The notes below the pieces were generated by a model. That model searched no databases, was not told the DNA's origin, and worked only from the letters and a program-made list of their open reading frames with translations. A DNA stretch of 64,000 nucleotides from Symbiodinium natans (taxonomy: Eukaryota > Sar > Dinophyceae > Suessiales > Symbiodiniaceae): assembly GCA_905221605.1 (NCBI GenBank), contig CAJNDS010002308.1, positions 122,001 to 186,000 on the forward strand. The letters are read 5' to 3'. The translations under genes were made by a program, and so were the position numbers. Each line of letters starts with the position of its first letter. Position 1 is the stretch's first letter. This document shows, piece by piece, positions 27,960 to 38,139 of this stretch.

Positions 27960-28890
27960 AAACGCCTGGGCACGGATTTTCAGGCTATGTTGGCCTCATG
28001 GTTTCCCATGCCCAAGCCGTGTCCTTTTGGGTCCCATAAGGGTGACCTTGTAAGGAAGTTTTTTTTGGGGGTACTTGAGCCCATAGTAGCCTAGGATACC
28101 TCAAGAGTCACGAGTCTACTTGCCTGTCTGTTTTTTTCTCTGGTAGGTTCTGGTCACCAACCCCCATGCGAAGGAGGTTTTGGGTTTCTTAGGGCAGGGA
28201 ATCTTCAGGTTCATACGGTAGATAGGATTAGGGGTTGAGGCTGTCAGGGCTCCGCGCACCTGAGAAGCGCACGAAGAGGTCAGCTAATCCTAAACCTTAA
28301 GCCCGAAGCCCCGAATCCTAAAACCCCTAAACCCGAAAAACCCTATATTTCCCTTGTAAACCGTAAACCCTACACACTTCCTAAACCGCACAAGCCCTAC
28401 ACCCCACAGCTCATAAACCCTATAAGCCCTATGAACCTTGTAAACCCCCTCCCCTAGCACCCCAACAGGCCCATGAACCCTGGACCCTATACACCCTTTA
28501 GAAGCCCACAGCCGATAGACCCTGTAAGCCCGAAAGTCTGCGCAGTCGCCCCTAAACCCTAAACCCTAAACCCTAAACCCTAAACCCTAAACCCTAAACC
28601 CTAAACCCTAAACCCTAAACCCTAAACCCTAAACCCTAAACCCTAAACCCTAAACCCTAAACCCTAAACCAGACTTCTGTCTTTGTTTGGCGGGTTTGGA
28701 GGCAGGGTTGGATTTTGAGATGAAATCAGAGGGAGATTCCAGGTGTGCCCTTCTTGAGTCTTAAGAGCCCTAAACCGTAAGCCCCCTAACTAAACCCCAA
28801 AACCCTAAACCCTAAACCCTGAACCCTAAACCCTAAACCCTAAACCCTAAGCCCTAAACCCTAAACCCTAAACCCTACTTACTGAAACAG
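27960..28890. other. Intergenic/intronic stretch with long telomeric tract
   Basis: It contains degenerate units and a perfect CCCTAAA tract at 28550-28670. A small open piece at 28230-28290 (LRAPEKRTKRSANP) could be a terminal exon but is weak. Confidence 0.4.
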
Positions 28891-28895
28891 CCTAG

Positions 28896-28980
28896 GCAGC
28901 GGAAAGACTGAGATCTCCATCCTCAGCGCCAACTCCTACTACATGGAGGAGATGTGGCGGGGAGTGGTGCTGGATTCAGG
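28896..28980 (+). CDS. A-type exon (FG-GAP/VCBS-like)
   Basis: It follows AGCCTAG (28895); the first full codon is 28898. It reads SGKTEISILSANSYYMEEMW then RGVVLDSG. A exons share G-x-G-(K/R)-T-E-V-x-x-L-S-A-x-S-x-Y, the second half of an FG-GAP/VCBS-like repeat known in many microbial surface proteins. It is bracketed by CCCTAAA and TTTAGGG. Confidence 0.6.
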
Positions 28981-29280
28981 GGTTCAGGCCCTGCGTGGGA
29001 TTGTGGGTTTAGGGTTCAGGGTTCAGGGTTTAGGGTTTAGGGTTTAGGGTTTAGGGTTTAGGGTCAGGGTTCAGGGTTTAGGGTTTAGGGTGTTGGGCTT
29101 AGGGAACCTGCACCCTAGCATGAAACCCATCCAAAACTGGAAGACTCGCCTAGGCTTGTTGTTTACAATTCAGGCTTCGCACCTTCTGCAAGAGCAGCAG
29201 GCGCCAGAAGCAGGTCTAAGCCTTGAGTTTAGGGTTTGGGGTTTCGGGTTTAGGGTTTAGGCTTTGGGCCATTGCCTTTG

Positions 29281-29394
29281 ATGAGCAACAGAAGTTATCT
29301 CCAGCCAAAGCCCTGTCTGGCAAAGCCCGAAACCCTGTACATGCTCCGCCCAGGCATACCTGAACTTGATAAAGCCCATTCAACAAGGGCCTAA
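29281..29394 (+). CDS. Possible terminal exon or small ORF
   Basis: ATG at 29281 opens 37 codons: SNRSYLQPKPCLAKPETLYM then LRPGIPELDKAHSTRA, with TAA at 29392. The minus strand is also open. It lies between a B/A pair. Confidence 0.3.
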   Translation: MSNRSYLQPKPCLAKPETLYMLRPGIPELDKAHSTRA

Positions 29395-29592
29395 ACCACA
29401 AAGCAGAAACCCTAAACCCCTTGTCGCGTTTAGGGTTTATGAACCGTCCAAGAGTCCATAGCGGAAAATCTTTGGCCCCGATTGCAATCCTCCCACTCTC
29501 CTCGGCCGGTTGCAGTCCCCTAAACGCCCTAAACCCTCTTTCCCTAAACCCTAAAACCCTGAAACCCTAAACCCTACAGCCCTTCGCGCGAG

Positions 29593-29706
29593 GAGATAGC
29601 GCACTACGCCACTGCGCTTCCCTACACTGGCAGCCCTTGGTGGCAGTTCGGTGTGAAGGGCAATGGCGACCTCGTGGCAATACAGACGGGGCCCAGGAGA
29701 CGCAGG
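29593..29706 (+). CDS. B-type exon (FG-GAP/VCBS-like), reference copy
   Basis: It follows GCGCGAG (29592). It reads EIAHYATALPYTGSPWWQFG, then VKGNGDLVAIQTGPRRR, and ends before GTTTGGG (29707). ATALPYTGSPWWQFGV fits the segment that precedes GDLVAI in FG-GAP/VCBS-type repeats. It is the longest B exon and useful for aligning the others. Confidence 0.65.
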
Positions 29707-30139
29707 GTTTGGGTTTAGGGTTTGGGGTTTAGGGTTTAGAGGTTCAGGGTTTGGGGTTCGGGGTTCAGGGTTTAGGGCTTAGGGTTTAGGGTATAATTCG
29801 TTTTTCTTGGACTTTTGGGGGTTTTGAAAAGCCTGCATCGGATTTGTAGGGTTTTAGGCTTGGTTTCCAGGGTGTTTGGCATTGACAGGTTGAGAGGGCT
29901 TAGAGGCTTTGTAGGAACCCGAAACCCCAAACCCGAAACCCGAATTAAACCCTAACCCCTAGACCCTAGATTCTGTAGGGCATATGGTGCTTGATGGGTT
30001 TCTATTGCAGGGTGCTATTGTTTTTTCGAGGTTTAGGGCTTAGGGCTCACCACCTTCATGTTGAGCTGGGTTTAAGGTGAGTTTAGGGTTGAGGGTTTAG
30101 CGTTTAGGGTTTTTTTAGTGTTTAGGGTTTAGGGCTGCG

Positions 30140-30200
30140 CCGTTCACGAGTTTTGGGAAAGTGTCGGATCTTTCGCGCACAAGTTCGAGAGGTTCTAGAA
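30140..30200 (+). CDS. Possible terminal exon
   Basis: One frame after TTCACGAG reads FWESVGSFAHKFERF and stops TAG near 30198; another is open (TSFGKVSDLSRTSSRGSRM). It falls between a B and an A exon. Low confidence. Confidence 0.25.
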
Positions 30201-30955
30201 TGTTGCCTTCGTTGCGTAAAGCCCCCCCCCTCAACCCAAAAAGAAGTGCAGAGTCTTTGCAATTAGGGTTTGTTAACTTGCGGATCCCTCAGCGCTCATG
30301 AACGCAAGGCCCTAAACCCTCAGCACCTAAAAGATAGTTGTGGGGGCTTAGACCCGAAGCCCCAAACCCCTCAACAAAAACCCAAAGCACCCTGAAACAC
30401 CAACAAAAACCCTAGGCAGGGCTAGGTTTGAACATATCTTCTTATTGATACCCTTCATCCTTCTAAAACCTAAAAAGGAGCATAATCCTCAAAAAGCCAT
30501 AAAGATTAGGTTTTTCTAGGACCCCCCAAACCTACCCCCAGTACCTGCCTTAATTAGAGGGTTCTGAAGTATGGGTTTTGTAGGGCATATCAGGGGCATG
30601 TAAGGGGTCCCCTCTTAAGGGCGCATACTAAGGGACCATGTAAGTACCCTAACCACATAATCCGTACGAAGCCCCATAAAAGAAATTATGTAATCCTTAT
30701 AAAGCCATAAAGGGAATATGTCCTTTGAACAAGCCATTATGAAGAGAGAATGATAGGGCCCCCCAAACCTATTGGGGGGTTTAGGGTTTAGGGTTTAGGG
30801 TTTAGGGTAAATAGGGTTTAGGGTAAATAGGGTTTAGGGTTTAGGGTTTAGGGAAATAGGGTTTAGGGTAATAGGGTTTAGGGTTTAGGGTTTCGGGTTT
30901 AGGGTTTAGTTTAGGGTTTAGGGTTTAGGGTTTCAACTAAGCTGCAACTGCGCAG

Positions 30956-31034
30956 GACCAAGAGTCGCAAGTCCGAGGTCACCGTGCTCAGCAGGGCCTC
31001 CAAGTACCAGCAACTTGGAGAGTTAAACCCCTAA
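30956..31034 (+). CDS. A-type terminal exon
   Basis: It follows CTGCGCAG (30955); the first full codon is 30957. It reads TKSRKSEVTVLSRASKYQQL then GELNP, with TAA (31032) at the edge of a CCCTAAA tract. It is homologous to the other A exons over SEVTVLSRASKY. Confidence 0.6.
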
Positions 31035-31477
31035 ACCCTAAACCCTAAACCCTAAACCCCAAACCCTAAACCCTAATTAAACCCTAAACTCAAAGTGGGT
31101 GGAGCTCGGAGCTCGCGGGTCTGATGGTGGGGTGGAGGGGGCCCCTACATCCCAACCCCTCAACAACCCGAAACCTGAGACCCCAAACCCTATACTGGCT
31201 CCACCCCCTTTTGAGTTTAGGGTTTAGGGTTGAGGGTTTAGGGTTTGGGGTTTAGGGTTTAGGGTTTAGGGTTTAGGGCTTAGTCATCCTAAATCCCAAA
31301 ACCCTATGTATACCTGTTATAGTCCCTATATGCCTAAGTAGCCCCCAAATAGCGCCTGAATAACCCCTAAGGTCCCTTATAAGGGTCCCTCACGACAAAC
31401 CCTAAACCCGAAACACTAAACCCTAAATCCCTAAACCCGAAGCCAATCCCGAGGCCCGAAGCACCCGTCAAGCCCAG

Positions 31478-31549
31478 GAGAGTCTCTTTGAGGGCGAAAA
31501 CCCCGATTGGCCTGACGCGGCCAATACACGTCAGGCAGCTTCAACATAA
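31478..31549 (+). CDS. Terminal exon, unknown
   Basis: It follows AGCCCAG (31477), reads ESLFEGENPDWPDAANTRQA then AST and stops with TAA at 31547. TRQA also occurs just upstream in the same frame. Confidence 0.5.
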   Translation, partial: ESLFEGENPDWPDAANTRQAAST

Positions 31550-31687
31550 TGTGGTCCCGTACTGGGTTCAGGGTTCAGGGTTCAGGTTTTAGGGTTTGGG
31601 GTTTAGGAGAAGTTACATGGTCCTGTTTACGTGGTCCCTTGCCCCTTTTTTTCCACGGGACTGAAGTACGGGGTCCTTGAACTTCAT

Positions 31688-31813
31688 GAGCACATACTCG
31701 GAATCCCTTCTGACTTAGTAAGTAGGATTAGCAAGGTAGGTTATGAGGATGATAACGGGAGTTCGAGGGGATGCAAAGTAGACTTACTAAGTCAAAAAGA
31801 GCTTCTAAGTAAA
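31688..31813. mobile_element. TIR element, family B
   Basis: GACTTAGTAAGTAGGATTAGCAAGG at the left and GTAGACTTACTAAGTCAAAAAGAGCTTC at the right match family B. A frame (31631-31855) reads through it by chance. Confidence 0.65.
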
Positions 31814-31869
31814 GGGCAAGCCGGAATTGAGGGCCCCTTAACCCTCAACCCTTAGGCCCTAAGCCCTAA

Positions 31870-32400
31870 ACCCTAAACTGGGGTTTGAGGGTTGAGGGTT
31901 CCGTTCGTTGGGGGGGGGGGGGGGTTGAGGGTATTAGCGTTTTAGGGTTTTTGGTTCAGGGTTTTAGGGTTTAGGGCTTGTCGGCTTTTTCAGGTTTAGG
32001 GCGCAGGTTTGGAGTTTTAGGGTTGTAGCTTATATATAGCGTGTCGGATTTCGGGCTTTCGGGTTAAGAGGTTTCAGGGCTTGGGGTTTACAGCTCGGGG
32101 TTTGGAGGGTTTTGGGTTTGGGGTTTTTGGTTTACAGAGTATAGAAGCTTTGGTGGTGGCTTTGGGTTTACGGCTTAGGGTGAGGGCTCATGGAATCTGT
32201 AGGGTTTTGGCTTTCGGGATTTAGATATTTCAGGGCTTCAGGGGTTTCGGATTTGGCGTTTTAATGAATACTTGCGATATCCCTTCGAGTTATGTTTAGA
32301 TTCAGGGTCCGGGGAGCACGGTGCTAGGGTTCAGGGGGTTAGGGTTTGGGGATTAGGGTTTTGGGTTCAGGGTTTCCACCAGAGTCATACGAGGCCTTTG
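31870..32400. other. Long degenerate TTTAGGG-like intron
   Basis: G/T-rich, full of TTTAGGG, TTCAGGG and TTTCGGG variants plus a G run at 31909-31924. No coding island is supported. Confidence 0.5.
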
Positions 32401-32550
32401 TCAACCCTAAACCCTAAACCCTAAACCCTAAACCCTAAACCCTAAACCCTAAACCCTAAACCCTAAACCCTAAACCCTAAACCCTAAACCCTAAACCCTA
32501 AACCCTACCCTGACCCCCCCCCCCCCCCACCCACCCTCCGCTGTTGGCAG

Positions 32551-32602
32551 GTTCCTGGTGAACTGGAGAGGCGATCTCGTTTGCGCCCCTTGGCCTTATT
32601 AA
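32551..32602 (+). CDS. B-type exon, short
   Basis: It follows GTTGGCAG (32550); the frame from 32552 reads FLVNWRGDLVCAPWPY then TAA at 32600. RGDLVCAP aligns with NGDLVAI of other B exons, but Cys replaces Ala and the frame stops early. It may be a decayed copy or may splice before the stop. Confidence 0.5.
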
Positions 32603-32630
32603 GCTCTACAAGCCCTAAACCCCAAACCCC

Positions 32631-32740
32631 AAACCCTAAACCCTAAACCCTAAACCCTAAACCCTAAACCCTAAACCCTAAACCCTAAACCCTAAACCCC
32701 AAACCCTAAACCTTAAACCCTAAACCCCAAACCCTAAAAC
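32631..32740. repeat. Telomeric tract after B exon
   Basis: CCCTAAA with CCCCAAA variants. Confidence 0.85.
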
Positions 32741-33217
32741 AGTTGAGTTTAGGATCCACAGCGCGAGAGGGTCGGCTAGGCACCTACAGCCATAAACCCT
32801 ACTAAACCTCAAAAGCCTCAAATGCTACAAAGGGTTTGGGGGTTTGGGGTTTAGGGTGCAGTGTAGGGTTTGGGGTTTACGATTGAGGCCGAAGCAAACT
32901 CGAACCCTCCAAGCCCTACATTCTCCCAAAGGCTCTAAAAACCCTATAGACCCTAGACCCGCAAACCCAAGCCCAAAACCTTCTATACCCTGCCAGCCCT
33001 AAATCCTCTAAACCCCTAGAAATTCATAAGTCATACATTCCCCAAGCCCCTATGCATCCGCTAAACCCTAAGCAAGAAACCCTAAACCCTCCAAGCCCAG
33101 GCCTATAAAGCCTATTGACCTCTATATGTATGAGGCCCCCCCTCCCCTTCTTCCCGCTGCTCCAGACCCTAAACCTTAAACACACACTAAACCAAATCCC
33201 CAAAACCCCACTACCTC

Positions 33218-33355
33218 CTAAACCCTAAACCCTAAACCCTAAACCCTAAACCCTAAACCCTAAACCCTAAACCCCAAACCCTAAACCCTAAACCCTAAAC
33301 CCTAAACCCTAAACCCTAAACCCTAAACCCTAGCCCTAAACCCTAAACCCTAAAC
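33218..33355. repeat. Telomeric tract before A exon
   Basis: Mostly perfect CCCTAAA, about 19 units, ending 25 bases before the A exon acceptor. Confidence 0.9.
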
Positions 33356-33379
33356 CCCGAACCCCAGAAAGCCCGCCAG

Positions 33380-33466
33380 GTCTTCCGCGGCCCAGCCACC
33401 GGAAGTGGCAGGACCGAGGTGCACGTGTTGAGCGCCGCTTCGCGCTACCGGCGTTGGGTGCCTTGA
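33380..33466 (+). CDS. A-type terminal exon, best copy
   Basis: It follows CCGCCAG (33379). It reads VFRGPATGSGRTEVHVLSAA then SRYRRWVP, with TGA at 33464. GP-x-TGSG-x-TEVHVLSAAS is the clearest match to the FG-GAP/VCBS-like second half. TTTAGGG repeats follow 20 bases later. Confidence 0.65.
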   Translation, partial: VFRGPATGSGRTEVHVLSAASRYRRWVP

Positions 33467-33569
33467 CTTGGTCCGTGAAGAAAGAAAGGGGTTTAGGGCT
33501 TAGGGTTTAGGGTTTAGGGTTTAGGGTTTAGGGTTTAGGGTTTAGGGTTTAGCCGGGGGTGTGGGGTTT

Positions 33570-34150
33570 AGGGGTTAGGGCTTGGGCTTAGGATTTTGGG
33601 GTTTAGGGCAGGTACAGGGTTCTGAGGTTTGGGGTCAGGATGTTCGCAAGAGCAAAGCGGGGTTTGCATAGTTAGGGACCCAACAACAACACATCTACGC
33701 AAGGATCCTACTCTTGGGAGTATAAGGGCCCCCGATAGTGGGATTCTGGAAAACCACGTTTGTAGAATCCTATTGTTTATGTGGGTGTTTTCGACCCCTA
33801 TAAAGGGCTTTATAGAATGGCAGAGGGGAGCCTTAAACCCCACAAAGCTCTTCAGCTGGGCTATGGGTTTAGGGTTAAGGGTTTTCAGGGTTTAGGATTG
33901 AGGGATTGGGGTGGTTTTGGGTGTCTAGGGTTTAGGGTTTTGGGTGTTTAGGGCTTGGGGCTCCGGACCGCAGGTTAAAACTTGTTGGGCGTTTGTTTTT
34001 TGGTCTAGGGCTTAAGGCTCTTGCAAGGTTGAGGGAGGATTCAGGTTGGGGTCCGGCCGGCATTGACCCTCAGCCCTAAACCCCACACACCAAGTCCAGA
34101 CTAAATTCCAAGACCCTCAACCCTAACCCTAAAGCCTAAAGCCTAAACCC
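33570..34150. other. No secure gene
   Basis: A frame at 33629-33895 is open but lacks exon boundaries; a GGATCCTACTCTTGGGAG / GTAGAATCCTATTG pair may mark a diverged foldback element. Remainder is degenerate telomeric. Confidence 0.35.
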
Positions 34151-34193
34151 TACCTAAGCCCCCCTCCCCCCGAAAACTCTCAACTCCCGCAAG

Positions 34194-34354
34194 TTGGCAC
34201 TCAACCGTTAGGGGTCAAGATCTTCAAGGTTTGGGACTGTATGTGCTACCAGTCGGGAGTAGCTGTTAAGCATTACGTTCCAAAGCCCTACACCCTGCGC
34301 CGTGAGCCCCAAAATCCTAAACCCGAAACCCTAAATCCTAGGTCTGAACCCTAA
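34194..34354 (+). CDS. Long coding island, unknown
   Basis: It follows TCCCGCAAG (34193); the first full codon is 34196. It reads GTQPLGVKIFKVWDCMCYQS then GVAVKHYVPKPYTLRRE. The frame runs into degenerate telomeric units and stops at TAA 34352; the true exon probably ends before about 34318. Confidence 0.5.
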
Positions 34355-34388
34355 ACCCGAAACCCTAAACCCTATAAACCCCAGCAAG

Positions 34389-34466
34389 CGGGAGGTCTTG
34401 CACTCTGCCAGCCCCCTGCACTATTCCCATGACAACAGGCGGGGGACGGATCTGAACAAGTCCTAA
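34389..34466 (+). CDS. A-type terminal exon, diverged
   Basis: It follows CAGCAAG (34388). It reads REVLHSASPLHYSHDNRRGT then DLNKS, with TAA at 34464. REVLHSASPLHY aligns with TEVHVLSAASRY with a rearranged centre. Confidence 0.5.
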   Translation, partial: REVLHSASPLHYSHDNRRGTDLNKS

Positions 34467-34734
34467 ATAGGTTTTAGGGTTTAGGATCTAGGGTTTAGGG
34501 TTAAGGGTTGAGGGCTTAGAGTTTTGGAGTTTTAGGGTGTATAGGGTTGAGGGAAGTTAAATGGCAACCCGAAACCCTGAACACTGAGGCTTGTTTAGGG
34601 CAGCTTCCAAGACGCATCTAGCCAAAGAGTCCGAAACTTCTCCTGCTTAGAGGGTTGTAGGGTGTACCTGTGCTCGACCGCTTAGCGCGAGTCTCAGGGG
34701 GCCGCCGCACCGTCGGTAGAAGTAGTTACATCCT

Positions 34735-34833
34735 GGTTGCTGAGTGAGTACACTCTACACTTTTTGGGGGTACTCTAACCCCCCTATAGAACTGAAAGTG
34801 TACACTTTTGGGGTATTGAACTCAGCAACTAAG
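34735..34833. mobile_element. TIR element, family D, intact
   Basis: GTTGCTGAGTGAGTACACT at the left and AACTCAGCAACTAAG at the right; the inner pair CACTTTTTGGGG / CTGAAAGTGTACAC is also inverted. It serves as the reference empty copy for the nested one at 25304. Confidence 0.7.
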
Positions 34834-34853
34834 TCATGGGTGCTTAACTAAAG

Positions 34854-34927
34854 TGGAGGATGACGGACTTGCAACTTGGACTCTTCGCTTCCTGGCAAAG
34901 GTCCGGAACTTTCGGGGTCCTCCTGGC
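34854..34927 (+). CDS. Internal exon, unknown
   Basis: It follows AACTAAAG (34853). It reads EDDGLATWTLRFLAKVRNFR then GPPG. Right flank is CCCTAAA, not TTTAGGG. A weak similarity to B exons (TWxFxV) is possible. Confidence 0.45.
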
Positions 34928-35562
34928 CCTAAACCACAAGCCGCCATCGAAAACCCTAAACCCTAAACCCTAAACCCTAAACCCTAAACCCTAAACCCTA
35001 AACCCTAACCCTAAACCCTAAACCCTAAACCCTAAACCCTAAAGCCTAAACCGTTCTCAGGTTTTAGGGCTGTGTCGGCTCGGCTGCGCCTTTGTTTGTG
35101 TTTGCGTTCTGAGCTTGGGGGTTCAAGGCTCAGACCGGTTTAGGGTTTAGGGTTTAGGGTTTGTTGTTTAGGGTTTAGGGTTTAGGGTTTAGGGTTTAGG
35201 GTTTAGGGTTTAGGGTTTACGGCTGAGCGTCATAGGGTGCAGGGTGTAGTCTATGACCCTAAGATTCCTTCAGCTCGTAGAATTTCCGTAGGTGCTTTAG
35301 GTTTCAGGGTTTAGGTTGTAGGGTTTAGGGTAGGGTTTAGGTTTCAGGGTTTAGGTTGTAGGGTTTCGGGTTCAGGGTTCAGGGAGGTACCCTGCGCGAA
35401 CGGGAACGGCCGCTGTTGCAAGCCTGAGGCCCAACTCAAAGCCCAGAGCCCGAAGCCCCTTAACCCCTCAACCCTAAACCCCTAAACCCCTAACCCTAAA
35501 CCCTAAACCCTAAACCCCTAACCCTAAACCCTAAACCCCTAAACCCCTAACCCTAAAGCCTT

Positions 35563-36267
35563 GGCCCTGATGTTTTCCAATCTAAGTCCCGCATTACGAA
35601 GCAGGCCCCGCATGACCTGTTTTCTCATCGTTCTTTGCAAGCTTTGCAAGCCCAATTTCAAGATAGAGTTGGTATGATGGTTGCTGATGTAGGTGTAGTT
35701 TTTCCGCAAGGCTGCCTCCCTAACTGGGATACCTTTTGGCTTTGTGCACCCTTTGCGCAGCTGCTCTTTGCCTGGTGTTCACAATGCTGCTGGGTCCCGG
35801 ACGAGCAAGGTTTTTCACTTGTAGAGTTTTATCTTGCCTTCACCAGGGAGACGGGATGGCTCGCCCCTGTAAACGTGGCTAGTTGGGAGGCTGCTGCCAA
35901 ACCTGCAGGTCTAAGGGATACACTTGTCAAAGCGGCCTGGGTGCATGAGGTGCAGTATCCACAGATATCTTTGTGTGCCCAGCCCTTGACGGCGCAACTG
36001 TTGGTTTTTTCGCACGTGATTCGTGCAGTGTTTTTGGCGTGTCAATGCCCATGGAAGCCCAGAGCGATGTTTGCTTTGCGTTGGCTTGGGGTCCCATGCA
36101 AGGTGCCCGCACTGACCATGCGACTCCAGTATCGATATGTTGGAGAAGTTTGTCAGAATTTATCTAGGTTATTCACCGGTCGGAAGTATCGGCAAGTTCT
36201 CAAACAGGGGTATACGGTTGTACAGAAACCGGTGGCTGCACAGATTCCCTTCCGGTCCCCCTCGTGA
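35563..36267 (+). mobile_element. Probable non-LTR retrotransposon C-terminal fragment
   Basis: This is the longest open frame in the window (about 234 codons without ATG) and free of telomeric units. It includes PNWDTFWLCAPFAQLLFAWC, GFSLVEFYLAFTRETGW and PWKPRAMFALRWLGVPCKVP, ending TGA at 36265. The FSLVEFYLAFTRETGW stretch resembles the region after the reverse transcriptase in dinoflagellate LINE-type polyproteins as I remember them; this is family knowledge, not a search. No RT YADD motif is present, so only the tail was inserted. Confidence 0.45.
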
Positions 36268-36387
36268 GATCTTTAATGCTCAAAGGCGGGCCCACAGGCA
36301 GGCACGCTCGGCTACGAGCTGCTAGTTCCGTTTCTGTTGCGTAGTCGGTTCCCAAGTGGTTGCTTCGGAACTGTCCGCAAGGATGCA

Positions 36388-36505
36388 TACATAAACCCTA
36401 AACCCTAAACCCTAAACCCTAAACCCTAAACCCTAAACCCTAAACCCTAAACCCTAAACCCTAAACCCTAAACCCTAAACCCTAAACAAACCCTAAACCC
36501 TAAAC
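36388..36505. repeat. Telomeric tract after LINE fragment
   Basis: Perfect CCCTAAA units begin about 120 bases after the stop of the fragment. Confidence 0.9.
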
Positions 36506-36544
36506 TTCGGGATGCAACCTTAGAGTCATCGGCCTCCAAAGCAG

Positions 36545-36596
36545 GTGGGAGTTCGGAATTCGAGCCAATGGGGACATCGTTGGCATCCTCTACAAG
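36545..36596 (+). CDS. B-type exon
   Basis: It follows CAAAGCAG (36544); the frame reads WEFGIRANGDIVGILYK and meets GCTTAGGG, so the donor would be GC. The same frame is open upstream (NLRVIGLQSR). It aligns with WQFGVKGNGDLVAI of the 29593 exon. Confidence 0.6.
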
Positions 36597-36599
36597 GCT

Positions 36600-36745
36600 T
36601 AGGGTTTTAGGGCTTTAGGGTTTTAGGGGTTTTATGGTTTTAGGAGTTTAGGGCTTTAGGGCTTTAGGGTTTTAGGGTTTTAGGGTTTTAGGGTTTTAGG
36701 GTTTTAGGGTTTTAGGGTGTTAGGGTGTTAGGGTTTTAGGGTTTG
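36600..36745. repeat. TTTTAGGG 8-bp variant tract
   Basis: About 15 units of GGGTTTTA with GTGTTAGG and TTTGAGGG neighbours. The pure 8-bp unit is distinct from the 7-bp telomere unit. Confidence 0.85.
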
Positions 36746-36982
36746 AGGGTTTGAGGGTTTGAGGGATTCAGGAGTTTAGGGTTTAGGGCTACTTTAGGGT
36801 GTTCTTCAGTTTAATTTCAAGTCTCTGCAATAGGCTTTGGGCCCTAAACCCTAAACCCTAAACCCTAAACCCTAAGCCCTAAGCCCTAAGCCCTAAGCCC
36901 TAAGCCCTAAGCCCTAAGCCCTATCTTGGGTTTCAAGACTGCTGGAGGCCCCTTAAGCCGTAGCCCTCTCGCTGCTGTCCAG

Positions 36983-37072
36983 GCCCCGACCGGCAGCAAG
37001 ATGACCGAAGTCCACATCATGAGCGCAGCCAGCCACTACAGGCACTTCTGGGCCCTAAACCCTAAACCCTAA
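36983..37072 (+). CDS. A-type terminal exon
   Basis: It follows CTGTCCAG (36982). It reads APTGSKMTEVHIMSAASHYR then HFW, running into telomeric units with TAA at 37070. It pairs with the B exon only 400 bases upstream. Confidence 0.6.
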   Translation, partial: APTGSKMTEVHIMSAASHYRHFWALNPKP

Positions 37073-37277
37073 CCCTAAACCCTAAGCCCTAAACCCTAAA
37101 CCCTAAACCCTAAACCGTCCCTAAACCCAAAACCCTAAGTTCTAAATCCTGAAGCCTAAACCCTCTCCCTAAACCCCAAACCTCTTTGGGATTGTCAGGT
37201 TCTAGAGTTGAAGGTCGATAGGGCTCCCGGTTTTAGTTGAGCCGTCATTCCCAAGTTCGCCAATTCCTTCGCGCATC

Positions 37278-37303
37278 GCGCGCGCGCGCGCGCCCGCGCG
37301 CGA
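37278..37303. repeat. Alternating CG tract (Z-DNA prone)
   Basis: Nearly perfect CG dinucleotides with one CC break. Confidence 0.85.
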
Positions 37304-37385
37304 GCTGTGGAGTCTCTGGATGAACCCTGAACCCTGAACCCTTAACCCTAAGCCCGAAAAGGCGCCGAGGCCCTTCCCTGGTTTC

Positions 37386-37496
37386 ATGCGTCTGGCTCAC
37401 CCCCTGCGATTGCTTGTTGATTGGCGACAGCTCTACCTGTGGGTTCGCGATATGTGCGGGAAGTATATAAGTAGGAAGGAGGCCAGGAGTGTGTAG
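37386..37496 (+). CDS. Terminal exon or small ORF, hydrophobic
   Basis: ATG at 37386 starts 36 codons: RLAHPLRLLVDWRQLYLWVR then DMCGKYISRKEARSV, with TAG at 37494. The frame is open further upstream (APRPFPGF), so it may be an exon. TTTAGGG follows. Confidence 0.45.
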   Translation: MRLAHPLRLLVDWRQLYLWVRDMCGKYISRKEARSV

Positions 37497-37995
37497 GGTT
37501 TTAGGGTTTAGGGTTTAGGGTTCAGGGCTTGATTTGCGTGGGTGGTCCAAAGAAACCTCAAAACCTGATCCACAACCCTGCTAACCATGACCCTTAGGCT
37601 CTAAGGCCGCCTAGGGTTCGGGGTTTGGGGTGTTTAGGGTTTAGGGTTTAGGGCTTACGGTGTAAGGCTTAGGGTTTAGGGTTTCGGGGTAGGGGTTTAG
37701 GGTTTAGGGTTTATAGGGTTTAGGGTTTAGGGTATTGGGTTTAGGGTTTAGGGTTTAGGGTTTAGGGTTTAGGGTTTAGGGTTCAGGGTTTAGGGTTTAA
37801 ACCTCTGGCCCACAGCCCATAAACCCTAACCTCCCTAAAGCATTTCTGCCCCGAGCCCGCACCCCCAAACGCCTCTAGCATGTCGGCGAAATCCCTAAAG
37901 CCGAAGAAACCCTAAGCTCCAAAGCCCTATAAACCCTAAACCCTAAACCCTAAACCTTGAGCCCTAAACCCCTGTCAAGGCGTTGGAACCTGCAG

Positions 37996-38049
37996 ACGGG
38001 AACGGCCCACCCCTACGCACCCAATGCGGTGGCTCGGTGTGGACCTCCG
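37996..38049 (+). CDS. Internal exon, possible B-leader
   Basis: It follows ACCTGCAG (37995), reads TGTAHPYAPNAVARCGPP and ends before GTTTAGG (38050). TGTAHPY resembles ATALPYT at the start of the 29593 B exon. Confidence 0.5.
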
Positions 38050-38139
38050 GTTTAGGATTCAGGGTTTTAGGGTTTGGGGCTTAGGGTTTAGGGTTTAGGG
38101 CTTAGGGCTTAGGGTTTAGGGTTTAGGGTTTAGGGTTTT

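Noticed and set aside
31631-31855. 74-codon plus-strand frame
   Set aside because: It is read through a family B TIR element, so coding use is unlikely.
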